A DNA stretch of 9,136 nucleotides, from contig JAISRW010000047.1 in assembly GCA_031273405.1 (NCBI GenBank), positions 1 to 9,136 of the forward strand, written 5' to 3'. The translations under genes were made by a program, and so were the position numbers. This document shows positions 1 to 6,305 of this stretch, piece after piece. Numbering within the stretch: the stretch's first letter is position 1; every line of letters starts with the position of its first letter. The DNA is from Treponema sp. (lineage in GTDB: Bacteria; Spirochaetota; Spirochaetia; Treponematales; Breznakiellaceae). A model generated the notes under the pieces. It had not been told where the DNA came from and made no database searches. It saw only the letters and a program-made list of their open reading frames with translations.

Positions 1-1472
1 CCGGGAACTACCTGGACGAAGGCAGCGGGCTGCGCCTGGCGGTTCCGCCCACCCTGGTCTGCTTTGCCGCGGGAACCGTCAGGGCCGAAAAGGTGCGCTC
101 CGGCGCCCTGAGCGGCAAAGCGGGGAACATCATCGTCCTTTTAAGCCAGTCGCCGGCTTCCGGCGGCCCCGGTGAAGATGAATGGGATCGCTTCAAGTTC
201 AACATGGAGACCTTAAAAAAATTCGCCGCCTCAGGGGCCCTCAGGGCCGCCTACCCTGTGGGTCAGGGCGGTGCTGCGGCCTCCCTGGCGCTCATGGCCT
301 TTGGCAATATGACCGGTGTCGAAGCCTTTGCCGAAGCCTTTGCCCCCGGGGCAGGTGAGCAGGGTTCCGTGCTGGCCGAGCTTGAGGGGGACCCGGCGGA
401 ATTTCCGGGGGTCCTCATCGCCGGACTGACCCTGGGTGAGCCGGTATTCCGCCTTGGGGAGGCGGAAGTTCCCCTCGCGGTTCTGCGCCGGGCCTACGAG
501 TATCCCCTTGCGCAGGTTTATCCCCAGACTTCCACCGGGGCCACCGCCGCGGAGCCTCCCGAAGCCCCCGGCGGAGGGGACGGGCGCTTTCCAGGCGGCC
601 TTGCCCCACAGCTTTATACACCTACGAATACACATTTCCATACACATAATCGCACGCATACTCGTTTGTCCGCCGCGCCTTTGGCGGTTCTGCCGGTGTT
701 TCCCGGAACCAACTGCGAATGGGACATGGAGAGGGCCTTTCGGGAGGCCGGCGGGAGAACCCGGCTGGTCATATTCAGGAACCGGACCGGGGAGGACATT
801 CGGGAATCCATCGGGGAACTTGAGGCCGCCATAGCCGAAGCCCAAATCTTCGCGCTTTCCGGCGGCTTTAGCGCCGGGGACGAGCCTGACGGTTCGGGGA
901 AATTTATCGCCAACGTGCTCCGCTCCCCGGCTATAGCCGAAGCGCTGACGGCTTTTCTGGAAAAACGGGACGGCCTCATACTGGGAATCTGCAACGGTTT
1001 CCAGGCGCTGATCAAAACCGGTTTGGTCCCCTACGGCGGCATCCGCCCCGCCTCCGAAACCGCCCCGACCCTCACCTTTAACGCCATAGGCCGCCATGTT
1101 TCCCGCATGGTCCGTACCAGGGTGATGCCCAGCAGCTCTCCCTGGCTCAGCCTGGAGGAGCCGGGCCGTATTCACCTTGTCCCGGTGAGCCACGGCGAGG
1201 GCCGCCTTTCCATAGGGACCGAGGAAGGGGAGGCCCTCTTTGCGGCGGGCCAGGTTCCCTTCTGTTACGCCGACGCCGGAGGAAACCCTACCATGGCGGA
1301 GCCTGACAACCCCAACGGTTCGGCCTTCGCGGCGGAGGCTCTTACCAGCCCCGACGGCCGCGTCCTGGGAAAGATGGCCCATTCGGAGCGCTGCGGCGAG
1401 CTGGTGCATATCAACATACCGGGAAACAAGAAGCAACGGATCTTTGAAGCGGGGGTTAATTATTTTTTGTAA
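1..1472 (+). CDS. purL: Phosphoribosylformylglycinamidine synthase, C-terminal part (5' end outside window)
   Basis: PurL makes FGAM from FGAR, glutamine and ATP in the fourth step of purine synthesis, in the cytoplasm. The frame is open from nt 3 to the TAA at 1470-1472 (489 visible codons), so the true start lies upstream. The first ~175 visible residues are the end of the second AIRS/PurM-like half, including YPVGQGGAAASLALMAFG. From about residue 227 a class I glutamine amidotransferase domain follows: VFPGTNCEWD, FALSGGFSAGDEPDGSGKF, then GICNGFQAL with the nucleophile Cys at visible residue 330 (nt 990-992), and AHSERCGE near the end supplying the catalytic His and Glu. Motifs fit the large single-chain 'clostridial/treponemal' PurL rather than the split PurL/PurQ/PurS type. 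The ~50-residue linker between the domains is Pro/Gly/Ala-rich and then His-rich (residues 210-221). A palindrome begins 6 nt after the stop. Identity is very secure. Confidence 0.95.
   Translation, partial: GNYLDEGSGLRLAVPPTLVCFAAGTVRAEKVRSGALSGKAGNIIVLLSQSPASGGPGEDEWDRFKFNMETLKKFAASGALRAAYPVGQGGAAASLALMAFGNMTGVEAFAEAFAPGAGEQGSVLAELEGDPAEFPGVLIAGLTLGEPVFRLGEAEVPLAVLRRAYEYPLAQVYPQTSTGATAAEPPEAPGGGDGRFPGGLAPQLYTPTNTHFHTHNRTHTRLSAAPLAVLPVFPGTNCEWDMERAFREAGGRTRLVIFRNRTGEDIRESIGELEAAIAEAQIFALSGGFSAGDEPDGSGKFIANVLRSPAIAEALTAFLEKRDGLILGICNGFQALIKTGLVPYGGIRPASETAPTLTFNAIGRHVSRMVRTRVMPSSSPWLSLEEPGRIHLVPVSHGEGRLSIGTEEGEALFAAGQVPFCYADAGGNPTMAEPDNPNGSAFAAEALTSPDGRVLGKMAHSERCGELVHINIPGNKKQRIFEAGVNYFL
627..665 (+). 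other. His-rich low-complexity linker segment inside purL
   Basis: The segment encodes NTHFHTHNRTHTR, with four His in nine residues (visible residues 211, 213, 215, 219). It lies between the AIRS-like half and the glutaminase domain. It is poorer in G and richer in ACA/CAT triplets than the GC-rich code on both sides. The frame stays open through it, so it is an in-frame expansion or insertion, not damage. A metal-binding role is only a possibility. Confidence 0.6.
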
Positions 1473-1477
1473 AACCT

Positions 1478-1513
1478 GAGGCTTTCCCAAAACTGAAATT
1501 TTGGGAAAGCCTC
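1478..1513 (+). repeat. Palindromic intergenic repeat, copy 1 (3' of purL)
   Basis: Perfect 15-bp arms (1478-1492 and 1499-1513) enclose a 6-nt loop CTGAAA. It begins 6 nt after the purL stop. No T-run follows on the + strand, so it is not a classic intrinsic terminator, though it could protect the mRNA 3' end. Its reverse complement differs from copy 2 at one position in the loop region plus a swapped GC near the end. It therefore belongs to the family at 2429-2463 and 4918-4949. In the sense of the upstream gene it reads CCCAAAACTGAA, as the other copies do. Confidence 0.8.
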
Positions 1514-1553
1514 ACTGATCCGGTAGAAAACCGCAAAAGCGCATCACGGCGTA

Positions 1554-1585
1554 GGTTCCACGAACCACGCCGGGCCTTCGGCCCG
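1554..1585. repeat. Two adjacent short hairpins
   Basis: GGTTC-CAC-GAACC (1554-1566) is followed by CGGGCC-TTC-GGCCCG (1571-1585). Both have perfect arms with 3-nt loops. They lie in the gap between the convergent purL and FecR-like genes. Related words (GGCCCGCGG, CGAACC/GGTTCG) recur at 2380-2404 and 5023-5051, which suggests shared mosaic repeat modules. Confidence 0.6.
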
Positions 1586-1586
1586 A

Positions 1587-1660
1587 GACCTCACGGATGA
1601 AAGCGGAAATTCAAACAAAAAGCCGTGCTGTTCCTGTGGTCTGTGGTTAAAATTTTTCCG
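1587..1660 (+). repeat. Intergenic repeat module A, copy 1
   Basis: It starts GACCTCACGGATGAAAGCG and ends GGTTAAAATTTTTCCG, with an AAAAAG block between. The same start, middle block and end words recur in the same strand and order at 2338-2422, while the inner section differs. I see no reading frame worth calling. It lies between convergent purL and the FecR-like gene, so it is probably a repetitive non-coding element. Confidence 0.6.
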
Positions 1661-1669
1661 GTTTATACC

Positions 1670-1708
1670 CACACCACAACAAACCGCTATAGGCGGGGCT
1701 GTGGTGTG
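1670..1708 (-). terminator. Stem-loop downstream of the FecR-like gene, possible terminator
   Basis: Arms CACACCACA (1670-1678) and TGTGGTGTG (1700-1708) are perfectly complementary. The loop contains a smaller CCGC/GCGG hairpin. It lies about 25 nt past the stop of the minus-strand gene that ends at 1734. Neither side has a strong T-run right after the stem, so terminator function is uncertain. Confidence 0.4.
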
Positions 1709-1733
1709 AGAAAATTGTCCGCGGAGTTTGGCT

Positions 1734-2144
1734 CTACTCTGCCCACTCCGTATCCGCCGCGGCGTCCGACTGCCTGGTAGACGCAGTCGCGATATTGGTA
1801 TTGCCCCCGGCAGCCGTGCTGGTCTTGGACTGAGTTCTCTTGCCGACAATCTTGAGGCCCGAGGAACCTCCGCCGCCGACAAGGCTTTCTACGGTGCCTT
1901 TCTTCATCTGGCCGATGGTCTTGGTTCCAGTGCTTCCGATGAGTTCAAGCTTGCCGTTAAGCTTGATATCGATAACGGTGGAAGGGCTGAGGGTCATACC
2001 CTGGGTAACCGCTTCCCAATTACCGGAGGATACTTCCCGTACCACCGTTCCAATAACTCCCTGCACCACATACCCATTGGCCGCAAAAGCCAAGCCGGTA
2101 AAAATCACTCCTAAAACGAGGGCTAATACGATACTCTTCTTCAT
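1734..2144 (-). CDS. Small secreted FecR-like domain protein
   Basis: The start is the ATG at 2142-2144. It is preceded by GGAGG with a 4-nt spacing and opens a textbook signal peptide (MKKSIVLALVLGVIFTGLAFA), with likely cleavage after AFA. An ATG 17 codons upstream lies inside a palindrome and is rejected. The protein is 136 aa. After the signal peptide, residues ~26-83 (VVQGVIGTVVREVSSGNWEA, then QGMTLSPSTVIDIKLNGKLEL) resemble the FecR beta fold, in which a surface or periplasmic domain is 'set' by a threshold-type motif. A Gly-rich GGGGSSG hinge follows, then a Ser/Thr/Ala-rich, acidic-ended tail. It should be exported to the periplasm or outer surface. No anti-sigma or sigma gene is adjacent, so a signalling role cannot be assumed. 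A strong promoter and possible operators lie upstream. The family call is moderate; export is likely. Confidence 0.7.
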   Translation of the reverse strand: MKKSIVLALVLGVIFTGLAFAANGYVVQGVIGTVVREVSSGNWEAVTQGMTLSPSTVIDIKLNGKLELIGSTGTKTIGQMKKGTVESLVGGGGSSGLKIVGKRTQSKTSTAAGGNTNIATASTRQSDAAADTEWAE

Positions 2145-2158
2145 TTTACCTCCATGAA

Positions 2159-2192
2159 ATAGAGAGTATGTATATTTATACATACTCTCTAT
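2159..2192. promoter_or_regulatory. 34-bp perfect palindrome at the FecR-like gene's transcription start
   Basis: Perfect 16-bp arms (2159-2174 and 2177-2192) with a 2-nt centre TT. The arm is ATAGAGAGTATGTATA. It sits just downstream of the -10 and covers the predicted start point. It could be an operator bound by a dimer pair, or a 5' leader hairpin ending ~5 nt before the Shine-Dalgarno. With a start at ~2188 the RNA would lose only a few bases of one arm, so both readings are possible. Confidence 0.65.
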
Positions 2193-2194
2193 CA

Positions 2195-2224
2195 ATTATA
2201 ATACTAGTATCGGACTAGTATCAA
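2195..2224 (-). promoter_or_regulatory. Promoter of the FecR-like gene with overlapping direct repeats
   Basis: On the minus strand a -35 TTGATA (2219-2224) and a consensus -10 TATAAT (2195-2200) are separated by 18 nt. The predicted start is near 2188, leaving a ~45-nt leader with a Shine-Dalgarno. Two 9-bp direct repeats, ACTAGTATC (2203-2211 and 2214-2222), lie 11 bp apart and cover the spacer and part of the -35. This spacing would place two proteins on the same helix face and suits a repressor or activator site. Confidence 0.65.
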
Positions 2225-2324
2225 AAAAATCCAATAACATTTCCGATATTTGAACTTTCATCAAAAAAAAATACAAAAAATTTAAATTTTGATAATTAGC
2301 CTTATCCCAAATAAATTGGAAAAG

Positions 2325-2416
2325 AATTTTAACCACCGACCTCACGGACAAAAGCGAGAATTTTTAAGTAAAAAGTCCATCGAGCCGAAGGCCCGCGGTT
2401 CGATTTGGTTAAAATT
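2325..2416. repeat. ~92-bp element with 11-bp terminal inverted repeats (contains module A, copy 2)
   Basis: AATTTTAACCA (2325-2335) and its exact complement TGGTTAAAATT (2406-2416) bound a short segment. That segment carries GACCTCACGGACAAAAGCG, an AAAAAG block and a GC-rich inner inverted repeat (ATCGAGCCG to CGGTTCGAT, 2379-2404). It has no coding capacity worth calling. The copy at 1587-1660 keeps the right end but I cannot find the left inverted repeat there. MITE-like or REP-like are the best descriptions; no target-site duplication is evident. Confidence 0.5.
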
Positions 2417-2428
2417 TTTCTGAACTTA

Positions 2429-2463
2429 GAGGCTTTCCCAAAACTTCAGTTTTGGGAAACGCT
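2429..2463 (-). repeat. Palindromic intergenic repeat, copy 2 (3' of tex)
   Basis: Core stem TTTCCCAAAACT-TC-AGTTTTGGGAAA (2434-2459) is perfect. The flanking GAGGC/CGCTC pairs imperfectly. It is about 32 nt past the tex stop and, read in the sense of tex, shows the same CCCAAAACTGAAG word as copies 1 and 3. No clear T-run follows on the minus strand. Confidence 0.75.
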
Positions 2464-2494
2464 CCTTATCCATACATACGATACTGACCGTGTG

Positions 2495-4900
2495 CTACCT
2501 CTTTTCCCGTATCTTTTTAAAGGCTTCCGCAAAGGGATTGTACATAGAGCCGTCGTCATCGGCGTTACGGGAAGGATTGAATTTAGCATTCGGAGGCGGG
2601 GACGAGGAGACCTCTTTCTTCACCACGACCTTTCTTTTTCCCCCCTCGGTTCTCTCTTCCTCCTTCACTCCCCCTTCTCCACTCTCCTCTCTTTTCTCCC
2701 CACTCTTCACTCTCCTCTCTTCACTCTTTCTCGACAGGCTAATCCGGCGCCGGTCCTTATCAAGGCCGATGATCCTGAATTCCAGCACATCCCCTACCTT
2801 CACCAAATTCATGGGATCTTTTACAAAATGGTCGCTCAGTTCCGAGATATGGATCAGGGCGGTTTCTTTTATCCCCAGATCCACAAAGGCGCCGAAGTCC
2901 ACGACGTTTTTGATCTTCCCGGAGATCATCATGCCTTCCCGGAGATCCTCGAAGCTGACTATCCCCTTCTGCATCACCGGTTTGGGATAACCCTCACGAG
3001 GGTCCCGGTTGGGTTTTTTCAGTTCCTCCAGGATGTCGCTGATGGTGGTTTCGCCGACCTGGTATTTTTCCTTTATCGCCGCCATCCCGGAGGAGGATAA
3101 ATTGCCGGTGGTGGTTATGGTTTCCCTGATTTCCCTGGCCGCCGCGTAGTTCTCCGGGTGGACCCAGGTATTGTCCAGGGCTTCGCCGCTTTCGGGGATC
3201 TTCAGGAAGCCGGCGCATTGTTCAAAGCTTTTGGGGCCCATCCCCGGAACCGTGACAAGTTCTTCCCGGTTTGAGATCTTTCCCTTTTCTTCCCGGTACT
3301 TGACGATCTTCCTGGCCAGGGAGCTGTTGATCCCCGACACGTACCTGAGGAGGGAAACGCTGGCAGTGTTGAGGTTGACGCCGACGTTGTTCACCACCGA
3401 AGAAACCACCTCGTCCAGGGTTTCGGAGAGCTTTTTCTGGTTTACATCGTGCTGGTAAAGCCCGACGCCTATGGATTTGGGGTCGATCTTGACCAGCTCC
3501 GCCAGGGGGTCCTGGAGCCGGCGGCCTATGGAAATGGCCCCCCGGATGGTTAAATCCAGTTCGGGGAATTCTTCCCTGGCTATGTCGCTGGCCGAATACA
3601 CCGAGGCCCCGTCCTCGTCCACCACGGTGTAGAGAACCTCCAGGTTGTTTTCCGCGATAAGCGCCGACACGATCTCCTGAACCTCCCGGCTCCCGGTCCC
3701 GTTCCCCAGGGCGATAAGCTGAACGTCGTATTTTTTGACCCCTTCCAGGATGAGCTTCTTAGCCTCTTCAACCTTGTGGTTGTAGATCACCATGTGGCCC
3801 AGATACTTCCCGGTATCGTCCAGGAAGGCGCACTTTGTCCCGGTCCTGATGCCCGGATCTATACCCAGCACTCTGGTACCCTTGATGGGCTGCTGCATGA
3901 GGAGGTTCCTGAGGTTCTGGCTGAATACGCCTATGCCGTGATCATCGGCGGCGTCGCTCTGGTCCCCCCGGATCTCCCGGATTACCGCCGGGGAGAGGAG
4001 CCGCTTGAGGCCGTCTTCGATAGCGGTTTTGTGGTAGTCGTTGTGGAGGGTGTATTGCCGCTGCAGCATTTCCGCGGCGGTGTTTTCGTCCACGTCGATG
4101 GTGATTTCCAGGACTTCTTCCCGCTCGCCCCGGTTGACGGCAAGGATGCGGTGGGGCTTGATCCGGGCGAGGGCTTCGGTATAGTCCCAGTACATCTGAT
4201 AGGTGGAGGTCTTCTTGGCCTCCTCATCGCCCTTGCCAGCCTTCCCCGAGCCCTTGACGATGATCTTCCCGTCGGCCAGATAAAAGCGCTTGACGGCGGC
4301 CCTGTTTTCCGTGTCCTGGGAGATCTGCTCGGCGATGATGTCCATGGCGCCCTGGAGGGCCTCGTCCACCGAGGCCACCGCGAGGTTCGCCCCGTCCGGC
4401 CCCAGCCTTTCCTCCCCGGCGGGGGTAAGGAATTCCGCCGCCTTGAGCCGGAGCGCTTCCGCTTCCAGTTCCTTCATGGCTTCCGCCAGGGGGCCAAGGC
4501 CCTTCTCCTCGGCGGCCATGCCCCTGGTCTTCTTCTTCCGCTTGTAGGGGGCGTATATGTCTTCCAGTTCGGTAATGGTCGCCGCCTTGGCGATGTTTTC
4601 GTAGAGCGCCCCGGTGAGCTTCCCCTGGACAAAAATGCCCCGGATGATTTCCAGCCGCCGGGTCTCCAGGTTCTTACCGCCGCTAAACAGGTGGTCTATG
4701 TCCCGAACCTGAACCTCGTCCAAGCTCCCGGTCTTTTCCTTGCGGTATCGGGCGATAAAGGGGACCGTGCTGCCTTCGTCCAAAAGCCCCGCCACCGCCG
4801 AAACCTGGCCCAGATTGATGCCCAGGGCCTCGGCGATTCGCTTCATGATGGTCACTTCGTTGACCGCGAGGCTGTCGATAAATTCTTGCGTTAGTTCCAT
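2495..4900 (-). CDS. tex: Tex-family S1 RNA-binding protein
   Basis: Tex (YhgF/YdcI) is a cytoplasmic nucleic-acid-binding protein linked to transcription; its exact role is still unsettled. The ATG at 4898-4900 follows AAAGGA with a 5-nt spacing. The protein is 801 aa. The N-terminal helical Tex region includes VPFIARYRKEKTGSLDEVQ (residues ~46-64) and LEDIYAPYKRKKKTRG (~112-127). A YqgF/RNase H-like domain starts RVLGIDPGIRTG (343-354) and includes VYSASDIAREEFP. A helix-hairpin-helix region has SSLARKIVKYREEKG and TVPGMGPKSFEQCAGF (~526-565). An S1 domain follows (~655-725: GKIKNVVDFGAFVDLG, HISELSDHFV). The last 75 residues are a charged Lys/Glu/Ser tail encoded by purine-rich repeats, ending YNPFAEAFKK, which resembles the usual Tex C-terminus. 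The tail makes it longer than typical 720-775-aa homologues. A palindromic repeat sits in its leader. Identity is very secure. Confidence 0.95.
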   Translation of the reverse strand: MELTQEFIDSLAVNEVTIMKRIAEALGINLGQVSAVAGLLDEGSTVPFIARYRKEKTGSLDEVQVRDIDHLFSGGKNLETRRLEIIRGIFVQGKLTGALYENIAKAATITELEDIYAPYKRKKKTRGMAAEEKGLGPLAEAMKELEAEALRLKAAEFLTPAGEERLGPDGANLAVASVDEALQGAMDIIAEQISQDTENRAAVKRFYLADGKIIVKGSGKAGKGDEEAKKTSTYQMYWDYTEALARIKPHRILAVNRGEREEVLEITIDVDENTAAEMLQRQYTLHNDYHKTAIEDGLKRLLSPAVIREIRGDQSDAADDHGIGVFSQNLRNLLMQQPIKGTRVLGIDPGIRTGTKCAFLDDTGKYLGHMVIYNHKVEEAKKLILEGVKKYDVQLIALGNGTGSREVQEIVSALIAENNLEVLYTVVDEDGASVYSASDIAREEFPELDLTIRGAISIGRRLQDPLAELVKIDPKSIGVGLYQHDVNQKKLSETLDEVVSSVVNNVGVNLNTASVSLLRYVSGINSSLARKIVKYREEKGKISNREELVTVPGMGPKSFEQCAGFLKIPESGEALDNTWVHPENYAAAREIRETITTTGNLSSSGMAAIKEKYQVGETTISDILEELKKPNRDPREGYPKPVMQKGIVSFEDLREGMMISGKIKNVVDFGAFVDLGIKETALIHISELSDHFVKDPMNLVKVGDVLEFRIIGLDKDRRRISLSRKSEERRVKSGEKREESGEGGVKEEERTEGGKRKVVVKKEVSSSPPPNAKFNPSRNADDDGSMYNPFAEAFKKIREKR
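2660..2735 (-). repeat. Low-complexity 28-bp imperfect tandem repeat within the tex tail
   Basis: On the + strand the tract is almost pure pyrimidine, with the 14-mer CACTCTCCTCTCTT at 2680-2693 and again at 2708-2721 (period 28 bp). It encodes the RRVKSGEKREESGEGG-type part of the Tex tail. Because 28 is not a multiple of 3, copy-number changes would shift the frame and could replace the conserved C-terminal end. Confidence 0.65.
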
Positions 4901-4917
4901 AAAAATCCTTTACACCA

Positions 4918-4949
4918 GAGACTTTCTCAAAACTTCAGTTTTGGGAAAA
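4918..4949 (-). repeat. Palindromic intergenic repeat, copy 3 (tex leader)
   Basis: The core CAAAACTTCAGTTTTG is intact and the outer arms (ACTTTCTC / GGGAAAAC) are slightly degraded relative to copy 2. It lies 18-49 nt upstream of the tex ATG, only a few nt before the Shine-Dalgarno. In the mRNA it would form a hairpin next to the ribosome site and might affect tex translation or stability. Confidence 0.7.
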
Positions 4950-4967
4950 CAATCTAAAATTTAAATG

Positions 4968-5006
4968 AAAAAGCGAGCCGGACTTTAGTCCGATTAGGCC
5001 GCTTTT
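4968..5006 (-). terminator. Bipartite hairpin terminator downstream of the symporter gene
   Basis: Outer arms AAAAGCG (4969-4975) and CGCTTTT (5000-5006) enclose an inner perfect hairpin CGGACT-TT-AGTCCG (4979-4992). Read on the minus strand the stem is followed by a T-run (TTTTTC), as expected for an intrinsic terminator ~60 nt past the symporter stop. It would separate that gene from tex. Confidence 0.6.
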
Positions 5007-5022
5007 CGGAAGCTTTTCCCAT

Positions 5023-5051
5023 CGAACCATCGAACCAAAGGTTCGCGGTTC
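5023..5051. repeat. Nested CGAACC / GGTTCG hairpin
   Basis: CGAACC occurs twice (5023-5028 and 5031-5036), followed by a 3-nt loop AAA and GGTTCG twice (5040-5045 and ~5047-5051 with one base fewer between). They form one long, slightly asymmetric stem about 15 nt past the symporter stop (5067). Similar words are found in the hairpins at 1554-1566 and 2379-2404. Confidence 0.55.
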
Positions 5052-5066
5052 GCGTTTAAAATCAGC

Positions 5067-6299
5067 TCAAATAAAATGCCGTAATTCTTTGTCTTCCTGG
5101 AAACCGCTGATCCTGGCGAGGGCATAGCTCCCAAAAGAGGCGATCATCACATCGAGAAAAGCGCCTACCGCGATAAGGTAAAAAGCGATAGGTTTAAGAA
5201 TAGAGTAGCCCGACTCATAGGTGCGGCCATAACCGAGGCAAATCACCGCCAGGGCCGTATAGGCGCCGTCTCCGGGGCGGCCGGCCAGGAGGAAAGAGAT
5301 AAAAAGCGCCTTTCCGCCGATGGCAAAAATATCCAGCGGACGTATGTCCAGGCTGGAATAAGACTTGACGATGACAATGAAGGCCGCCGCGGCAACCATG
5401 GCGCTTCCCGCCCGGCCAAAAGTGGTAAAAAGCGTCGCCGTTACTGCGTTGGAACGGCGGCGGCAGCCTGAGTTCTCTTTCAGGTGCCGGAACAGCACCG
5501 GCAGGGTAAAGTTAATATCCCCTGAAAAGAAGGCCGTCAGGGCCTGCGCCAGGGAAGCGTAGAGCACCGCCCAGGGGTTGGAGCATTTGGGCCTTATAAA
5601 ATAAAGCAGCAGGGGGAGAATCGCGAAACCCATCAGGGCGCTGAAAACGCCCAGAAGGACTATCAGGTCCCGGAATACTTCCGCTTTAAGGGCGTTTTGA
5701 AACCTGACGGCCCAATAGGCGGCCAAGGCAATCATGATCAGCCCCAGAATTTCCGAAAAGAAAGAGGCGATATGGTAAAAAATCCGGGAAAGGGAGTCTA
5801 TCAGGGCGATTACCGGCTTGGTGTAATTCCGGTCGTAGGAGAGCCCCATGCCCAGAAAAAAGGCAAAGACCGAAAGGGGCAGCAAATATACGCCGTCGTT
5901 CACGATAGCGGAGAACATATTGGAAGGGAAAATCCCCAAGATATGGTCCCCCGTATTGAGCAGCAGGGCTTCTACCTGTTCTTCGTGAATGGGAATTCTT
6001 GCGGGAGAAAAGATCAGGACCGCCAAAATCCCCGAAGCGATGACAAAAGCGGAGCAACCGATGATGGCGATAAAAGAACGAAACACCAGCGGCCAGAACT
6101 GGCTGTCCTGGCGCAGTTCATAAATGGCAACGGTAAGAGAAAAAACCAGCATGGGCACTATCGCGTAACGGCCTATCCGAATAGCCAGTTCCTCAAGCCA
6201 GGCCAGGGACCGGACGACGGCCTGGTTGTCGGCAGGCAGCAAGCTCCCTAAAACAACGCCGAAAAAAGCCCCAACTAAGAGTTTAAGCCAAACCTTCAT
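5067..6299 (-). CDS. Divergent dicarboxylate/amino-acid:cation symporter (SDF/DAACS family)
   Basis: Inner-membrane protein of 410 aa with about eight hydrophobic segments (e.g. residues 4-22, 44-60, 72-98, 136-152, 178-198, 212-235, 300-312, 332-355, 370-390). The N-terminal half fits sodium- or proton-coupled DAACS carriers: LKLLVGAFFGVVLGSLLP, RIGRYAIVPMLVFSL, and IFPSNMFSAIVNDGVYLLPL (123-142). In the C-terminal transport half the signature motifs are altered. Where the family has a Ser-rich TSSSxxTLP tip there is FFSGDINFTLPVLF (258-270). Where NMDGT is expected there is FGRAGSAM (294-301). The HP2-like segment reads LAGRPGDGAYTALA. Substrate therefore cannot be inferred, and it may be a specialised or even non-transporting paralogue. 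There is no strong Shine-Dalgarno; a promoter-like box sits 6 nt before the ATG. It is divergent from ndk. Family membership is likely; function is unknown. Confidence 0.75.
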   Translation of the reverse strand: MKVWLKLLVGAFFGVVLGSLLPADNQAVVRSLAWLEELAIRIGRYAIVPMLVFSLTVAIYELRQDSQFWPLVFRSFIAIIGCSAFVIASGILAVLIFSPARIPIHEEQVEALLLNTGDHILGIFPSNMFSAIVNDGVYLLPLSVFAFFLGMGLSYDRNYTKPVIALIDSLSRIFYHIASFFSEILGLIMIALAAYWAVRFQNALKAEVFRDLIVLLGVFSALMGFAILPLLLYFIRPKCSNPWAVLYASLAQALTAFFSGDINFTLPVLFRHLKENSGCRRRSNAVTATLFTTFGRAGSAMVAAAAFIVIVKSYSSLDIRPLDIFAIGGKALFISFLLAGRPGDGAYTALAVICLGYGRTYESGYSILKPIAFYLIAVGAFLDVMIASFGSYALARISGFQEDKELRHFI

Positions 6300-6305
6300 G
6301 GATCA

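Noticed and set aside
627..665. Frameshift or insertion breaking purL
   Set aside because: The reading frame is open across the segment and the glutaminase domain after it is complete with its catalytic residues.
231..1490. Long minus-strand frame opposite purL (419 codons)
   Set aside because: It lies wholly antisense to a well-supported purL, has no motif I recognise, and is typical of GC-rich codon shadows.
1478..1513. Intrinsic terminator of purL
   Set aside because: The stem is excellent but no T-run follows; the repeated occurrence elsewhere fits a repeat family better.
2145..2195. 17-codon extension of the FecR-like protein
   Set aside because: It would start inside the palindrome and near the predicted transcription start, and would bury the signal peptide behind a non-typical N-terminus.
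2405..3100. Plus-strand frame crossing the 3' end of tex
   Set aside because: It overlaps the palindrome and the tex tail, and its Ser/Leu/Phe-rich run is the complement of the purine-rich tex tail.
3776..4894. Long plus-strand frame opposite tex (372 codons)
   Set aside because: It is antisense to tex with no family motif; the composition reflects tex codons read backwards.
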